DNA from: Acidovorax soli
GTDB lineage: Bacteria; Pseudomonadota; Gammaproteobacteria; Burkholderiales; Burkholderiaceae_C
DNA length: 64,000 nt
NCBI RefSeq assembly: GCF_014207955.1
Contig: NZ_JACHLK010000003.1
Location: forward strand, 62,001-126,000
Direction of reading: 5' to 3'
Part shown: positions 56,859 to 64,000 of the stretch, one piece after another
How the letters are laid out: each line of letters opens with the position of its first letter
Position numbering within the stretch: the stretch's first letter is position 1
Program-made: the position numbers and the translations under genes
The notes under the pieces: model-generated
Told to the model about the DNA's origin: nothing
Seen by the model: only the letters and a program-made list of their open reading frames with translations
The model's database searches: none

Positions 56859-58175
56859 ATGACCGCCGTGCCCGCCCCCGCAAGCCCCACCGCCCCGTCC
56901 ACCCCCCTGCCGCCCGAGACACCCGTGGCCGCACCCGTGGTCGCCGTGGGCGCAGGCGTGGCCTCCGGCGATCCGCAGGCCGAGGCATCACCACCACCGC
57001 AACCGGAGCCCGACCCAGACCACCCGGCCACGCCAGACACCGCCGCCGCACCGGTTGCAACGCCGCCCCCTGCGCCCCTGATGCTGCACATGCCGGTGGA
57101 CGTGCGCAACCTGTCCCTGGCGCTGCTGGCCCTGTTCGCCAGCGTGGCCCTGCTGCACTGGGCCAGCGCGGTCTTCATTCCCCTGATGCTCAGCATCTTG
57201 CTGACCACGGCGCTGCGCCCTGCCGTCAACATGCTGCGCCGCTGGCACATCCCCCGCCCGCTCGGTGCCGCCGTGCTGCTGATCGCCCTGGTGGGCGGGC
57301 TGGCCAGCACGGCCTGGTCGCTGAGCGACGGGGCGGTGCAGCTCGTCGACTCGCTGCCCGTGGCGGCCAAGAAGGTGCGCGACAACCTGCGTGCGCGCGC
57401 CGGCATGCCCAGCACGCTGGACACCATGCAGAAGGCCGCCGCCCAGATCGAGCAGGCCGCCGCCGAGAACAGCACGGCCGCGCCCGCCCGGCGCGGCGTG
57501 CAGCGCGTGGTGGTGGAGCGCCCGCCCTTCAACATCCGCGACTACCTGTGGAGTGGCACCATGGGCCTGGTGTCGGCCCTGGGGCAGCTCACGGTGGTGG
57601 TGTTCCTGACCTACTTCGCGCTGGCCTCGGGCAACCTGTTCCGCCAGAAGCTGGTGCGCATCGCCGGCAGCAGCCTGGAGCGGCGCAACATCACCATGCA
57701 GGTGCTCGACGACATCACCGGGCAGATCCAGCGCTACCTGCTGGTGCAGGTATTCACCAGCATCCTGGTGGGCCTGGCCACGGGCCTCGCCTACTGGGCA
57801 CTGGGCCTGGAGAACGCCGCCGTCTGGGGCGTAGTGGCCGGTGTGCTCAACCTCGCGCCCTACATCGGCTCGGCCCTGACGGCCGGCGCCTCGGCCCTGG
57901 TGGCCTTCCTGCAGTTCGGCACCATCGACATGGCGCTGGCCATCGGCGGCGCCTCGCTGGTCATCCACACCCTCATCGGCAACCTGCTCACGCCCTGGCT
58001 CACCAGCCGCACCAGCAGCATGAGCCCCGTGGCCGTGTTCGTCAGCGTGCTCGCCTGGGGCTGGCTCTGGGGGTTGTGGGGCCTGCTGCTGGGCATCCCG
58101 GTCATGATGGCCGTGAAGGCCATCTGCGACCGGGTGGAAGACCTCAAGGCGGTGGGCGAACTGCTCGGGGATTGA
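56859..58175 (+). CDS. AI-2E family transporter
   Basis: 438-residue membrane protein. Residues 1-75 are a Pro/Ala-rich cytoplasmic leader, unusual for the family. The core has eight hydrophobic segments: LLHWASAVFIPLMLSILLTTALRP, TVVVFLTYFALASGNLFRQKL, and GVVAGVLNLAPYIGSALTAGASALVAF, the family signature, plus LTPWLTSRTSSMSPVAVFVSVLAWGWLWGLWGLLLGIPVM. Members were named for AI-2 export, but many work in sodium-proton exchange or unknown roles. Divergent from the lipoprotein gene. Confidence 0.88.
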   Translation: MTAVPAPASPTAPSTPLPPETPVAAPVVAVGAGVASGDPQAEASPPPQPEPDPDHPATPDTAAAPVATPPPAPLMLHMPVDVRNLSLALLALFASVALLHWASAVFIPLMLSILLTTALRPAVNMLRRWHIPRPLGAAVLLIALVGGLASTAWSLSDGAVQLVDSLPVAAKKVRDNLRARAGMPSTLDTMQKAAAQIEQAAAENSTAAPARRGVQRVVVERPPFNIRDYLWSGTMGLVSALGQLTVVVFLTYFALASGNLFRQKLVRIAGSSLERRNITMQVLDDITGQIQRYLLVQVFTSILVGLATGLAYWALGLENAAVWGVVAGVLNLAPYIGSALTAGASALVAFLQFGTIDMALAIGGASLVIHTLIGNLLTPWLTSRTSSMSPVAVFVSVLAWGWLWGLWGLLLGIPVMMAVKAICDRVEDLKAVGELLGD

Positions 58176-58196
58176 GGCGCGCGGCGAGGTGCGCCG

Positions 58197-60281
58197 TCAT
58201 GCGGCCTGGGCGGTGGCGCTGGCCGCGCAGCGCTGCACAAAGGCGGGCAGATCCTCGGCCGCCATGGCGCGGCCGTAGTACCAGCCCTGCACCTGCAGGT
58301 CCATGTCGCCGGGCAGCAGCTGCAACTGCTCCGCCGTCTCCACCCCTTCGACCACGATGCCCACCTCCAGGCTCCGGCAGAAGTGCAGCAGGCCCTGCAG
58401 CAGCCGTGCCCCCCGCGGGTCGGCGCTGGCCACGACGAAGCTGCGGTCGATCTTGATCGTGTCCACCGCAAAGGCGTGCAGGTAGCTGAGCGAGGAATAG
58501 CCCGTGCCGAAGTCGTCGATGGCCACCTGGGCGCCCACGGCGTGGATGCGGGCGATGGCGTCGCGCATCTGGTCCACGTCCGCGGCCAGCGCATCCTCGG
58601 TGAGCTCGACGCTGATGCTGCCGGCCGCGGGCGCGATCAAGGCCACCAGCCGCCGGCAATGCTCGGCCGACATCAGCGTGGGCCCCGTGACATTGATGGA
58701 GATGGGCAGCACAAAGCCCGCGCTGCGCCAGCGCTGGTGCTGCTGCAGGGCGGCCCCGGCCACCCACAGGTCGACATCCTTCATGAGCCCGGCCTCGGTC
58801 AGCCAGGCCAGGAAGGCCCCCGGGGACTGCGTGCGCCCGCGCGCATCGCGGGCCCGCAGCAGCGCCTCGCAGCCCACGCATTCGCCCGTGCGTGGCGACA
58901 CCTGGGGCTGGTATTCCAGGAAGAATTCGTACTCGCCCATGCGGCGCACCTGGGCCAGCAGCTCCTCGCGGCCGGCCTGGCGCTGCTGCGCCAGCACCAC
59001 CGGGTCGCTGGCGTACAGGCGGCCCTGCTCCTGCAGGCGCGAAAACGTGGTGTCCAGGCCCGGCAGGTGCACCGTGGTGGCGTTGTGGCGCTCCAGTGCC
59101 CGCACCGCCGGTGCGTAGATGCAGGCCCCGAGCAGCACCAGCGCCAGCTGCAGCGCCACGGCCGGCCAGGCGCCCTGGGTGCTGGCATAGGCGTTGAAGA
59201 GCACCGGGGCATTGAGCGGCATCGCCATGGTGGCCACCGGCACCCAGCCCGCCTGCACGGCCGCGAGCGCCAGGCTGGCGTTGACGGCCGGCACCAGGAT
59301 GAACGGCAGCAGCAGGCGCGGATTGAGGATCAGCGGAATGCCGAACAGCAGCAGCTCGTTCACGTTCAGCAACGCCATGGGCAGGCTGGCCAGGGCCAGC
59401 AGGCGCAGGCCGGGGCTGCGCGCGCGCCACAGCACGGCCACCACCAGCGACAGCGTGCCCCCCGCGCCGCCGATGAAGGCGAAGGCCCCGAGCAGGCCGG
59501 CGTTGAGCAGGTAGGGGGGCGGCTGGTCTGCCAGCACCTCGAGGGCGTTCCAGCCCACGGCCATCTCCAGCACCTGGAACAGGGGCTGCAGGGCATGGTA
59601 GCCATGGATGCCGAAGAACCACAGCAGCGAATTCATGCCCGTGATCACCACGGCATTCAGGTAGGGCCGGTCCGGGTCCACCACATCCAGCGGCAGGCTC
59701 CAGTGCGCCAGACCCTGCCATTGCTGCAGCAGGGTCAGCACCACCACCAGCAGCCCCGCCGTCAGCACACCGGGCAGCACCATGTTCATGGCGTCTTCCA
59801 CGTTGTCGCTGACCAGGGAGCCGCGCGACAGCTGCAGCCAGCGCACCCGCATGAGCCGCGCCATGAGGGGCACGTTGACGATGGGCGAGGCGATGGCGAT
59901 GAACAGCACCAGCGTGGCGGCGGCGCGCGGCTGCCCGCGCAGCAGGTAGGCGGCCAGCGCCACGTAGACAAAGCACAGGAAGGCCACGGGCAGGCGCGGC
60001 AGGCTGTGGCGTATGGCCAGCATGTAGCCGATGGAAGCGGCGATCAGCAGCGGCAGGATGCGGCTGATCTCGGCATGCAGGCCGGCCAGCAGGTCGGTGG
60101 TCTCCGTGGGCAGGCCCAGCATGCGCGCGAGCACCGACGACACCAGGAACACCGCCGACACCATGAGGCAGGGCAGCACCCACAGCAGCCCCTCGCGGAT
60201 GGCGCGCATGGAATCCGCGCGCGCCACGGCCTGCAGCCGCAGCGACAGCCGCACCTTCAGGGCTGCAACATCAATGCCCAC
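58197..60281 (-). CDS. PTS EIIC-EAL fusion protein (cyclic-di-GMP phosphodiesterase)
   Basis: 694-residue fusion. Residues 1-395 are a full EIIC of the lactose/chitobiose family, with about ten helices and the sugar-site motifs WFFGIHG (His226) and NVNELLLFGIP (Glu309) followed by ILNP. Residues 440-690 are an EAL domain with all catalytic motifs: EYQPQ, CEALLRARD, SINVTGPTL, VELTEDAL, IDDFGTGYSSL, IKIDRSFV and VVEGVET. The likely role is a sugar or membrane sensor that sets cyclic-di-GMP hydrolysis; EIIC needs EIIA and EIIB, and none is in the window. It lies 64 bases after ppc, which uses PEP, the PTS donor. Confidence 0.9.
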   Translation of the reverse strand: MGIDVAALKVRLSLRLQAVARADSMRAIREGLLWVLPCLMVSAVFLVSSVLARMLGLPTETTDLLAGLHAEISRILPLLIAASIGYMLAIRHSLPRLPVAFLCFVYVALAAYLLRGQPRAAATLVLFIAIASPIVNVPLMARLMRVRWLQLSRGSLVSDNVEDAMNMVLPGVLTAGLLVVVLTLLQQWQGLAHWSLPLDVVDPDRPYLNAVVITGMNSLLWFFGIHGYHALQPLFQVLEMAVGWNALEVLADQPPPYLLNAGLLGAFAFIGGAGGTLSLVVAVLWRARSPGLRLLALASLPMALLNVNELLLFGIPLILNPRLLLPFILVPAVNASLALAAVQAGWVPVATMAMPLNAPVLFNAYASTQGAWPAVALQLALVLLGACIYAPAVRALERHNATTVHLPGLDTTFSRLQEQGRLYASDPVVLAQQRQAGREELLAQVRRMGEYEFFLEYQPQVSPRTGECVGCEALLRARDARGRTQSPGAFLAWLTEAGLMKDVDLWVAGAALQQHQRWRSAGFVLPISINVTGPTLMSAEHCRRLVALIAPAAGSISVELTEDALAADVDQMRDAIARIHAVGAQVAIDDFGTGYSSLSYLHAFAVDTIKIDRSFVVASADPRGARLLQGLLHFCRSLEVGIVVEGVETAEQLQLLPGDMDLQVQGWYYGRAMAAEDLPAFVQRCAASATAQAA

Positions 60282-60301
60282 ACCATGCCCTCCCGGCGCC
60301 C

Positions 60302-60307
60302 ATGCTA
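60302..60307 (-). promoter_or_regulatory. TAGCAT -10-like element
   Basis: Same GCTAGCATG as at 56719 and 63205. It lies 20 bases before the EIIC-EAL ATG, so a transcript from it would have a very short leader. Confidence 0.35.
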
Positions 60308-60345
60308 GCAGGCGGGCAGCGGGATGGCAAAGCGGCGCAACCGAC

Positions 60346-63135
60346 TCAGCCCGTGTTGCGCAGGCCAGCGGCGATGCCGTTGATGGAGATGTGGATGCCG
60401 GTCTGCACGCGCTCGTCGCCCTGGCCCGCGCGCCAGCGGCGCACCAGCTCGACCTGCAGGTGGTGCAGCGGGTCGATGTAGGGGAAGCGGTGCTTGATGG
60501 AGCGCGCCAGCGCCGCGTTGTGCGTCAGGCGCTGCTTGTCGCCGGTGATGCGCGTGAGCGCGTCGGCCGTGTTCTGCCATTCGGCCTCGATGGCGGTGAA
60601 GACCTTCTTGCGCAGGCGCGCATCGGTCACCAGCTCGCTGTAGCGCGAGGCCAGCGCCAGGTCGCTCTTGGCCAGCACCATGTCCATGTTGGACAGCAGG
60701 GTGCGGAAGAAGGGCCACTGGCGGTACATCTTCTGAAGCAGGGCCAGTTGCGCCTTGGGGTCCTTGCCCTCGGTGTTGATGAAGGCATCGACCGCCGCGC
60801 CGAAGCCGAACCAGCCCGGCAGCGTGAGGCGGCACTGGCCCCAGCTGAAGCCCCAGGGGATGGCGCGCAGGTCTTCGATCTTCTGGCTGGCCTTGCGCGA
60901 GGCCGGGCGCGAGCCGATGTTGAGCTCGGCGATCTCGCGGATCGGCGTGGAATTGAAGAAGTAGTCGGTGAAGCCCGGGGTCTCGTAGACCAGCGCGCGG
61001 TAGGCCGCCATGCTGGCCAGCGAAAGCTGAGCGGCTGCCTCCAGGAAGGCCTTGGTCGCGGGCTTGGTGGGCTGCAGCAGCGTGGCCTCCAGCGTGGCGG
61101 CGACCAGGGTCTCCAGGTTGCGCCGGCCGATCTCCGGGTTGGCGTACTTGGAGGCGATGACCTCGCCCTGCTCCGTCAGGCGGATCTGGCCGCGCACGGT
61201 GCCCGGGGGCTGGGCCAGGATGGCCTGGTAGCTCGGACCGCCGCCGCGGCCCACGGTGCCACCGCGGCCATGGAACATGCGCAGCTGGATGCCGTGGTTG
61301 GTGGCCAGCTCGTCGAACAGCTCCACCAGCGCGATCTCGGCACGGTACAGCTCCCAGTTGCTGGTGAAGATGCCGCCGTCCTTGTTGCTGTCGGAGTAGC
61401 CGAGCATGATGTCCTGCTCGCCGCCGCTGCGCTGCATGAGCGCCGCCACGCCGGGCAGGGCATAGAACTCGCGCATGATGGGCGCGGCATTGCGCAGGTC
61501 TTCGATGGTCTCGAACAGCGGCACCACGATCAGGTGGTTCCTCGACTCGGCGTCGAGCGTGCCGTTCAGAAGGCCCACCTCCTTTTGCAGCAGCAGCACT
61601 TCGAGCAGGTCGCTCACCGTCTCGGTGTGGCTGATGATGTAGTGGCGGATGGCCTCGTGGCCATAGCGCTGGCGCATCACGCGCGCGGCCTCGAAGATCG
61701 CCAGCTCGCCCTGGGCATGGGCCGAGTAGCTGGCGCCCACCACGCGCAGCGGCCGCGCATCGTTGAGCAGCTTGATCAACAGCGCGCGCTTGGCCGCCTC
61801 CTGCAGCTGCGCGTAGGCCGGCTCGATGCGCGCCGTGGCCAGCAGTTCGGCCACCACCTCCTCGTGCTTGTCGGAGCTTTGGCGCAGGTCCACCGTGGCC
61901 AGGTGGAAACCGAAGACCTGCACCGCGCGGATCAGCGGGTGCAGGCGCTCGGCGGCCAGGGTCTCGCCATGGTGGGACTTGAGCGATGCCTGGATGATGC
62001 GCAGATCGTCCAGGAACTCCTCGGCGCTGGCATAGGGGTTCTGCGGCGCCACGGCATGGCGTGCCGCGTCGCCGCCGGTCAGCTCCTTGAGCGAGGCGGC
62101 CAGGCGCGCATAGATGCCCGTGAGCGCTCGGCGGTAGGGCTCGTCCTGGCGGTGCTCGTTGGTGTCGGGCGAGCGCGCGGCCAGGGCCTCCATCTCGGCC
62201 GAGACCTGCACCAGGCGCGCCGACAGCGACAGCTCGCCGCCCAGGTAGTGCACCTCGGTCAGGTAGTGGCGCAGGGCCACTTCGGCCTGGCGGCCCAGGG
62301 CGTACTGCAGGGTCTGCGCGGTCACGTTGGGGTTGCCGTCGCGGTCGCCACCGATCCACTGGCCCATGCGCAGGAAGCTGTGCACCGGGTACTGGCCCAG
62401 TTCGCTCTCCAGGTCGGCATAGATCTTGGGGATCTCGCGCAGGAAGGTGGCCTCGTAGTACGACAGCGCGTTCTCGATCTCGTCGGCCACGGTGAGCTTG
62501 CTGTAGCGCAACAGGCGCGTCTGCCACAGCTGGGCCACGCGGGCGCGCAGTTGGGCCTCGTTGGCGGCCAGCTCGCGCGGGGTGAGCGCGTCCTTGGCGG
62601 TGTTGTAGAGCTGGGCGCGCACCTGGATGTCGTCGCGCGCGGCCAGCAGCTGGGCGATGTCGCGCTCGGCGTCCAGAATGCTCTTGCGCTGCACCTCGGT
62701 CGGGTGGGCGGTGAGCACCGGCGCCACATAGCTGCCGGCCAGGGTCTGCGAGATCGTCTTGGGCGCAATGCCGGCCCAGCGCAGGCGCGACAGGGCGACC
62801 TCGATGCTGCCCTCCTGCGTGTCGCCCGCGCGCTCGTGCACGGCGCGGCGGCGAATGTGGTGGCGGTCCTCGGCCAGATTGGCCAGGTGGCTGAAGTAGG
62901 TGAAGGCGCGGATCACGCTCACCGTCTGGTCGCCCGACAGGGACTTGAGCAGCTTCTTGAGCGCGCGGTCGGCCTCCTGGTCGGCGTCGCGGCGGAAGGC
63001 CACGGACAGCTTGCGCACCTGCTCCACGAGCTCGTAGGCGGCCACGCCCTCCTGGTCCCGGATCACGTCGCCCAGAATGCGGCCGAGCAGGCGGATGTCG
63101 TCAATCAGGGGCTGGTCCTTGTCGGATCGTCTCAT
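60346..63135 (-). CDS. ppc: phosphoenolpyruvate carboxylase
   Basis: 929-residue enzyme that adds bicarbonate to PEP to form oxaloacetate. All the active-site motifs are present: [15 protein letters not shown] (catalytic His), [51 protein letters not shown] and [19 protein letters not shown]. The protein ends ..[10 protein letters not shown], the conserved C-terminus that projects into the active site. The ATG at 63135 starts [10 protein letters not shown]; an upstream start would add 19 residues without support. Divergent from hemC. Confidence 0.97.
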   Translation of the reverse strand: MRRSDKDQPLIDDIRLLGRILGDVIRDQEGVAAYELVEQVRKLSVAFRRDADQEADRALKKLLKSLSGDQTVSVIRAFTYFSHLANLAEDRHHIRRRAVHERAGDTQEGSIEVALSRLRWAGIAPKTISQTLAGSYVAPVLTAHPTEVQRKSILDAERDIAQLLAARDDIQVRAQLYNTAKDALTPRELAANEAQLRARVAQLWQTRLLRYSKLTVADEIENALSYYEATFLREIPKIYADLESELGQYPVHSFLRMGQWIGGDRDGNPNVTAQTLQYALGRQAEVALRHYLTEVHYLGGELSLSARLVQVSAEMEALAARSPDTNEHRQDEPYRRALTGIYARLAASLKELTGGDAARHAVAPQNPYASAEEFLDDLRIIQASLKSHHGETLAAERLHPLIRAVQVFGFHLATVDLRQSSDKHEEVVAELLATARIEPAYAQLQEAAKRALLIKLLNDARPLRVVGASYSAHAQGELAIFEAARVMRQRYGHEAIRHYIISHTETVSDLLEVLLLQKEVGLLNGTLDAESRNHLIVVPLFETIEDLRNAAPIMREFYALPGVAALMQRSGGEQDIMLGYSDSNKDGGIFTSNWELYRAEIALVELFDELATNHGIQLRMFHGRGGTVGRGGGPSYQAILAQPPGTVRGQIRLTEQGEVIASKYANPEIGRRNLETLVAATLEATLLQPTKPATKAFLEAAAQLSLASMAAYRALVYETPGFTDYFFNSTPIREIAELNIGSRPASRKASQKIEDLRAIPWGFSWGQCRLTLPGWFGFGAAVDAFINTEGKDPKAQLALLQKMYRQWPFFRTLLSNMDMVLAKSDLALASRYSELVTDARLRKKVFTAIEAEWQNTADALTRITGDKQRLTHNAALARSIKHRFPYIDPLHHLQVELVRRWRAGQGDERVQTGIHISINGIAAGLRNTG

Positions 63136-63204
63136 GCGTTGGGTCTCCGGGAATGGGGAAGGCCACTGCAGGCGTCCCCCTGCACCGGCCACGAGTGCGG
63201 GCGC

Positions 63205-63214
63205 ATGCTAGCAT
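63205..63214. promoter_or_regulatory. palindromic shared -10 between ppc and hemC
   Basis: ATGCTAGCAT is a 10-bp palindrome that gives a TAGCAT hexamer on both strands, one for ppc and one for hemC. Confidence 0.4.
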
Positions 63215-63227
63215 CCAGCGCCCCTGA

Positions 63228-64000
63228 ATGATTACAAACAGGTTACGAATCTTGAGCTCCGCCGCGCCCTCCCTGACCCATCCCATCGTCATCGCCACGC
63301 GCGAAAGCCGCCTGGCCCTGTGGCAGGCCGAGCATGTGCAGGCCCTGCTGCAGGCCCGCGGCCACCAGGTGGAACTGCTGGGCATGACGACCAAGGGCGA
63401 CCAGATCCTGGACCGCTCCCTGTCCAAGGTGGGCGGCAAGGGCCTGTTCGTAAAGGAGCTCGAAGTGGCGCTGGAAGAAGGCCGCGCCCACATCGCCGTG
63501 CACTCGCTCAAGGACGTGCCCATGGAGCTGCCCGAGGGCTTTGCCCTGGCCTGCGTGATGGAGCGCGAGGACCCGCGCGACGCCTTCGTCTCGCCGCGCT
63601 ACGCATCTCTCGACGAACTGCCCCAGGGCGCCGTGGTCGGCACCTCCAGCCTGCGCCGCCAGGTGCTGCTGCAGGCCCTGCGGCCCGATCTGAAGATCGA
63701 ACCGCTGCGCGGCAACCTCGATACCCGCCTGCGCAAGCTCGATGAAGGCCAGTACGACGGCATCGTGCTCGCGGCCGCCGGCCTCAAGCGCCTGGGGCTG
63801 GAAGCACGCATCCGCACGGCCTTCGACGCCGCCACCATGCTGCCCGCCGCCGGCCAGGGTGCCCTGGGCATCGAGGTGCGCAGCGACCGGCAGGACCTGA
63901 TCGCCGCACTCGCGCCCCTGGCCCACCAGGCCACCTGGCTCACCGTGGCCGCCGAACGCGCCGTGAGCCGCGCCATGGGGGGCAGTTGCTCCATGCCGCT
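63228..64000 (+). CDS. hemC: hydroxymethylbilane synthase (partial, runs off the window)
   Basis: First 257 residues of porphobilinogen deaminase, which joins four porphobilinogens in haem synthesis. [60 protein letters not shown] (catalytic Asp), GTSSLRRQ and [13 protein letters not shown] are all present. The window ends just after GGSCSMP, which includes the Cys that carries the dipyrromethane cofactor. The ATG at 63228 has no ribosome site; the in-frame TTG at 63252 gives the more usual start [11 protein letters not shown] and is a real alternative. The remaining C-terminal part is outside. Confidence 0.93.
   Translation, partial: MITNRLRILSSAAPSLTHPIVIATRESRLALWQAEHVQALLQARGHQVELLGMTTKGDQILDRSLSKVGGKGLFVKELEVALEEGRAHIAVHSLKDVPMELPEGFALACVMEREDPRDAFVSPRYASLDELPQGAVVGTSSLRRQVLLQALRPDLKIEPLRGNLDTRLRKLDEGQYDGIVLAAAGLKRLGLEARIRTAFDAATMLPAAGQGALGIEVRSDRQDLIAALAPLAHQATWLTVAAERAVSRAMGGSCSMP

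Overview
The window is dense, high-GC chromosomal DNA from a betaproteobacterium, most likely a member of the Comamonadaceae (Acidovorax or a close relative). The reasons are uniformly GC-rich third codon positions, the xseB-ispA-dxs order, flhDC as flagellar master regulators, an hpd-phhB-phhA cluster, Tat-type TRAP binding proteins and a Comamonadaceae-style set of short intergenic hairpin elements. I see no rRNA, tRNA, CRISPR array, transposase or prophage gene. This assignment is inferred from gene content, not from a database search.

Layout: 214-2191 (+) is a GcvA-like LysR regulator, a nucleotidyltransferase and a SnoaL-like protein. 11790-2204 (-) is an MdtABC-type heteromeric RND efflux operon ending in a NodT-family outer-membrane lipoprotein, preceded by three TTTAC repeats at 11-bp steps. 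12062-16235 holds a LysE exporter, a lone ABC ATPase, two conserved small proteins, a transglutaminase and a glutathione S-transferase. 16512-18838 (+) is the phenylalanine/tyrosine operon hpd-phhB-phhA, followed by a low-molecular-weight phosphatase. 27156-19410 (-) is a CoxSLM-type molybdenum hydroxylase with maturation genes (MoxR ATPase, VWA protein, CoxG, XdhC), facing a short GAF/Fis regulator. ModE, a LysE exporter and modABC follow, then a translationally coupled four-gene operon headed by a membrane EAL protein, then the tungstate importer tupBCA with its divergent regulator. The stretch 19410-39953 thus groups a molybdoenzyme with both Mo and W uptake and sensing.

40099-47156 has a TRAP permease pair (DctQ, DctM), a PH-like membrane protein, an HxlR regulator/MFS pair sharing a 10-bp inverted repeat, and two paralogous 360-residue TRAP binding proteins with a shared upstream block. 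50527-47337 (-) is xseB-ispA-dxs. A Rieske oxygenase with a structured leader, an EamA transporter, a sulfurtransferase, flhDC, two lipoproteins (one FlgO-like) and an AI-2E family transporter follow. The right end has a PTS EIIC-EAL fusion protein downstream of ppc, and the start of hemC, which runs off the window.

The most unusual items are the EIIC-EAL fusion, the degenerate MHYT-EAL operon, the metal-linked cluster, a MdtA homologue with a repeat-bearing C-terminal extension, and several clean inverted or direct repeats in control regions. Most of the rest is ordinary core metabolism and transport.
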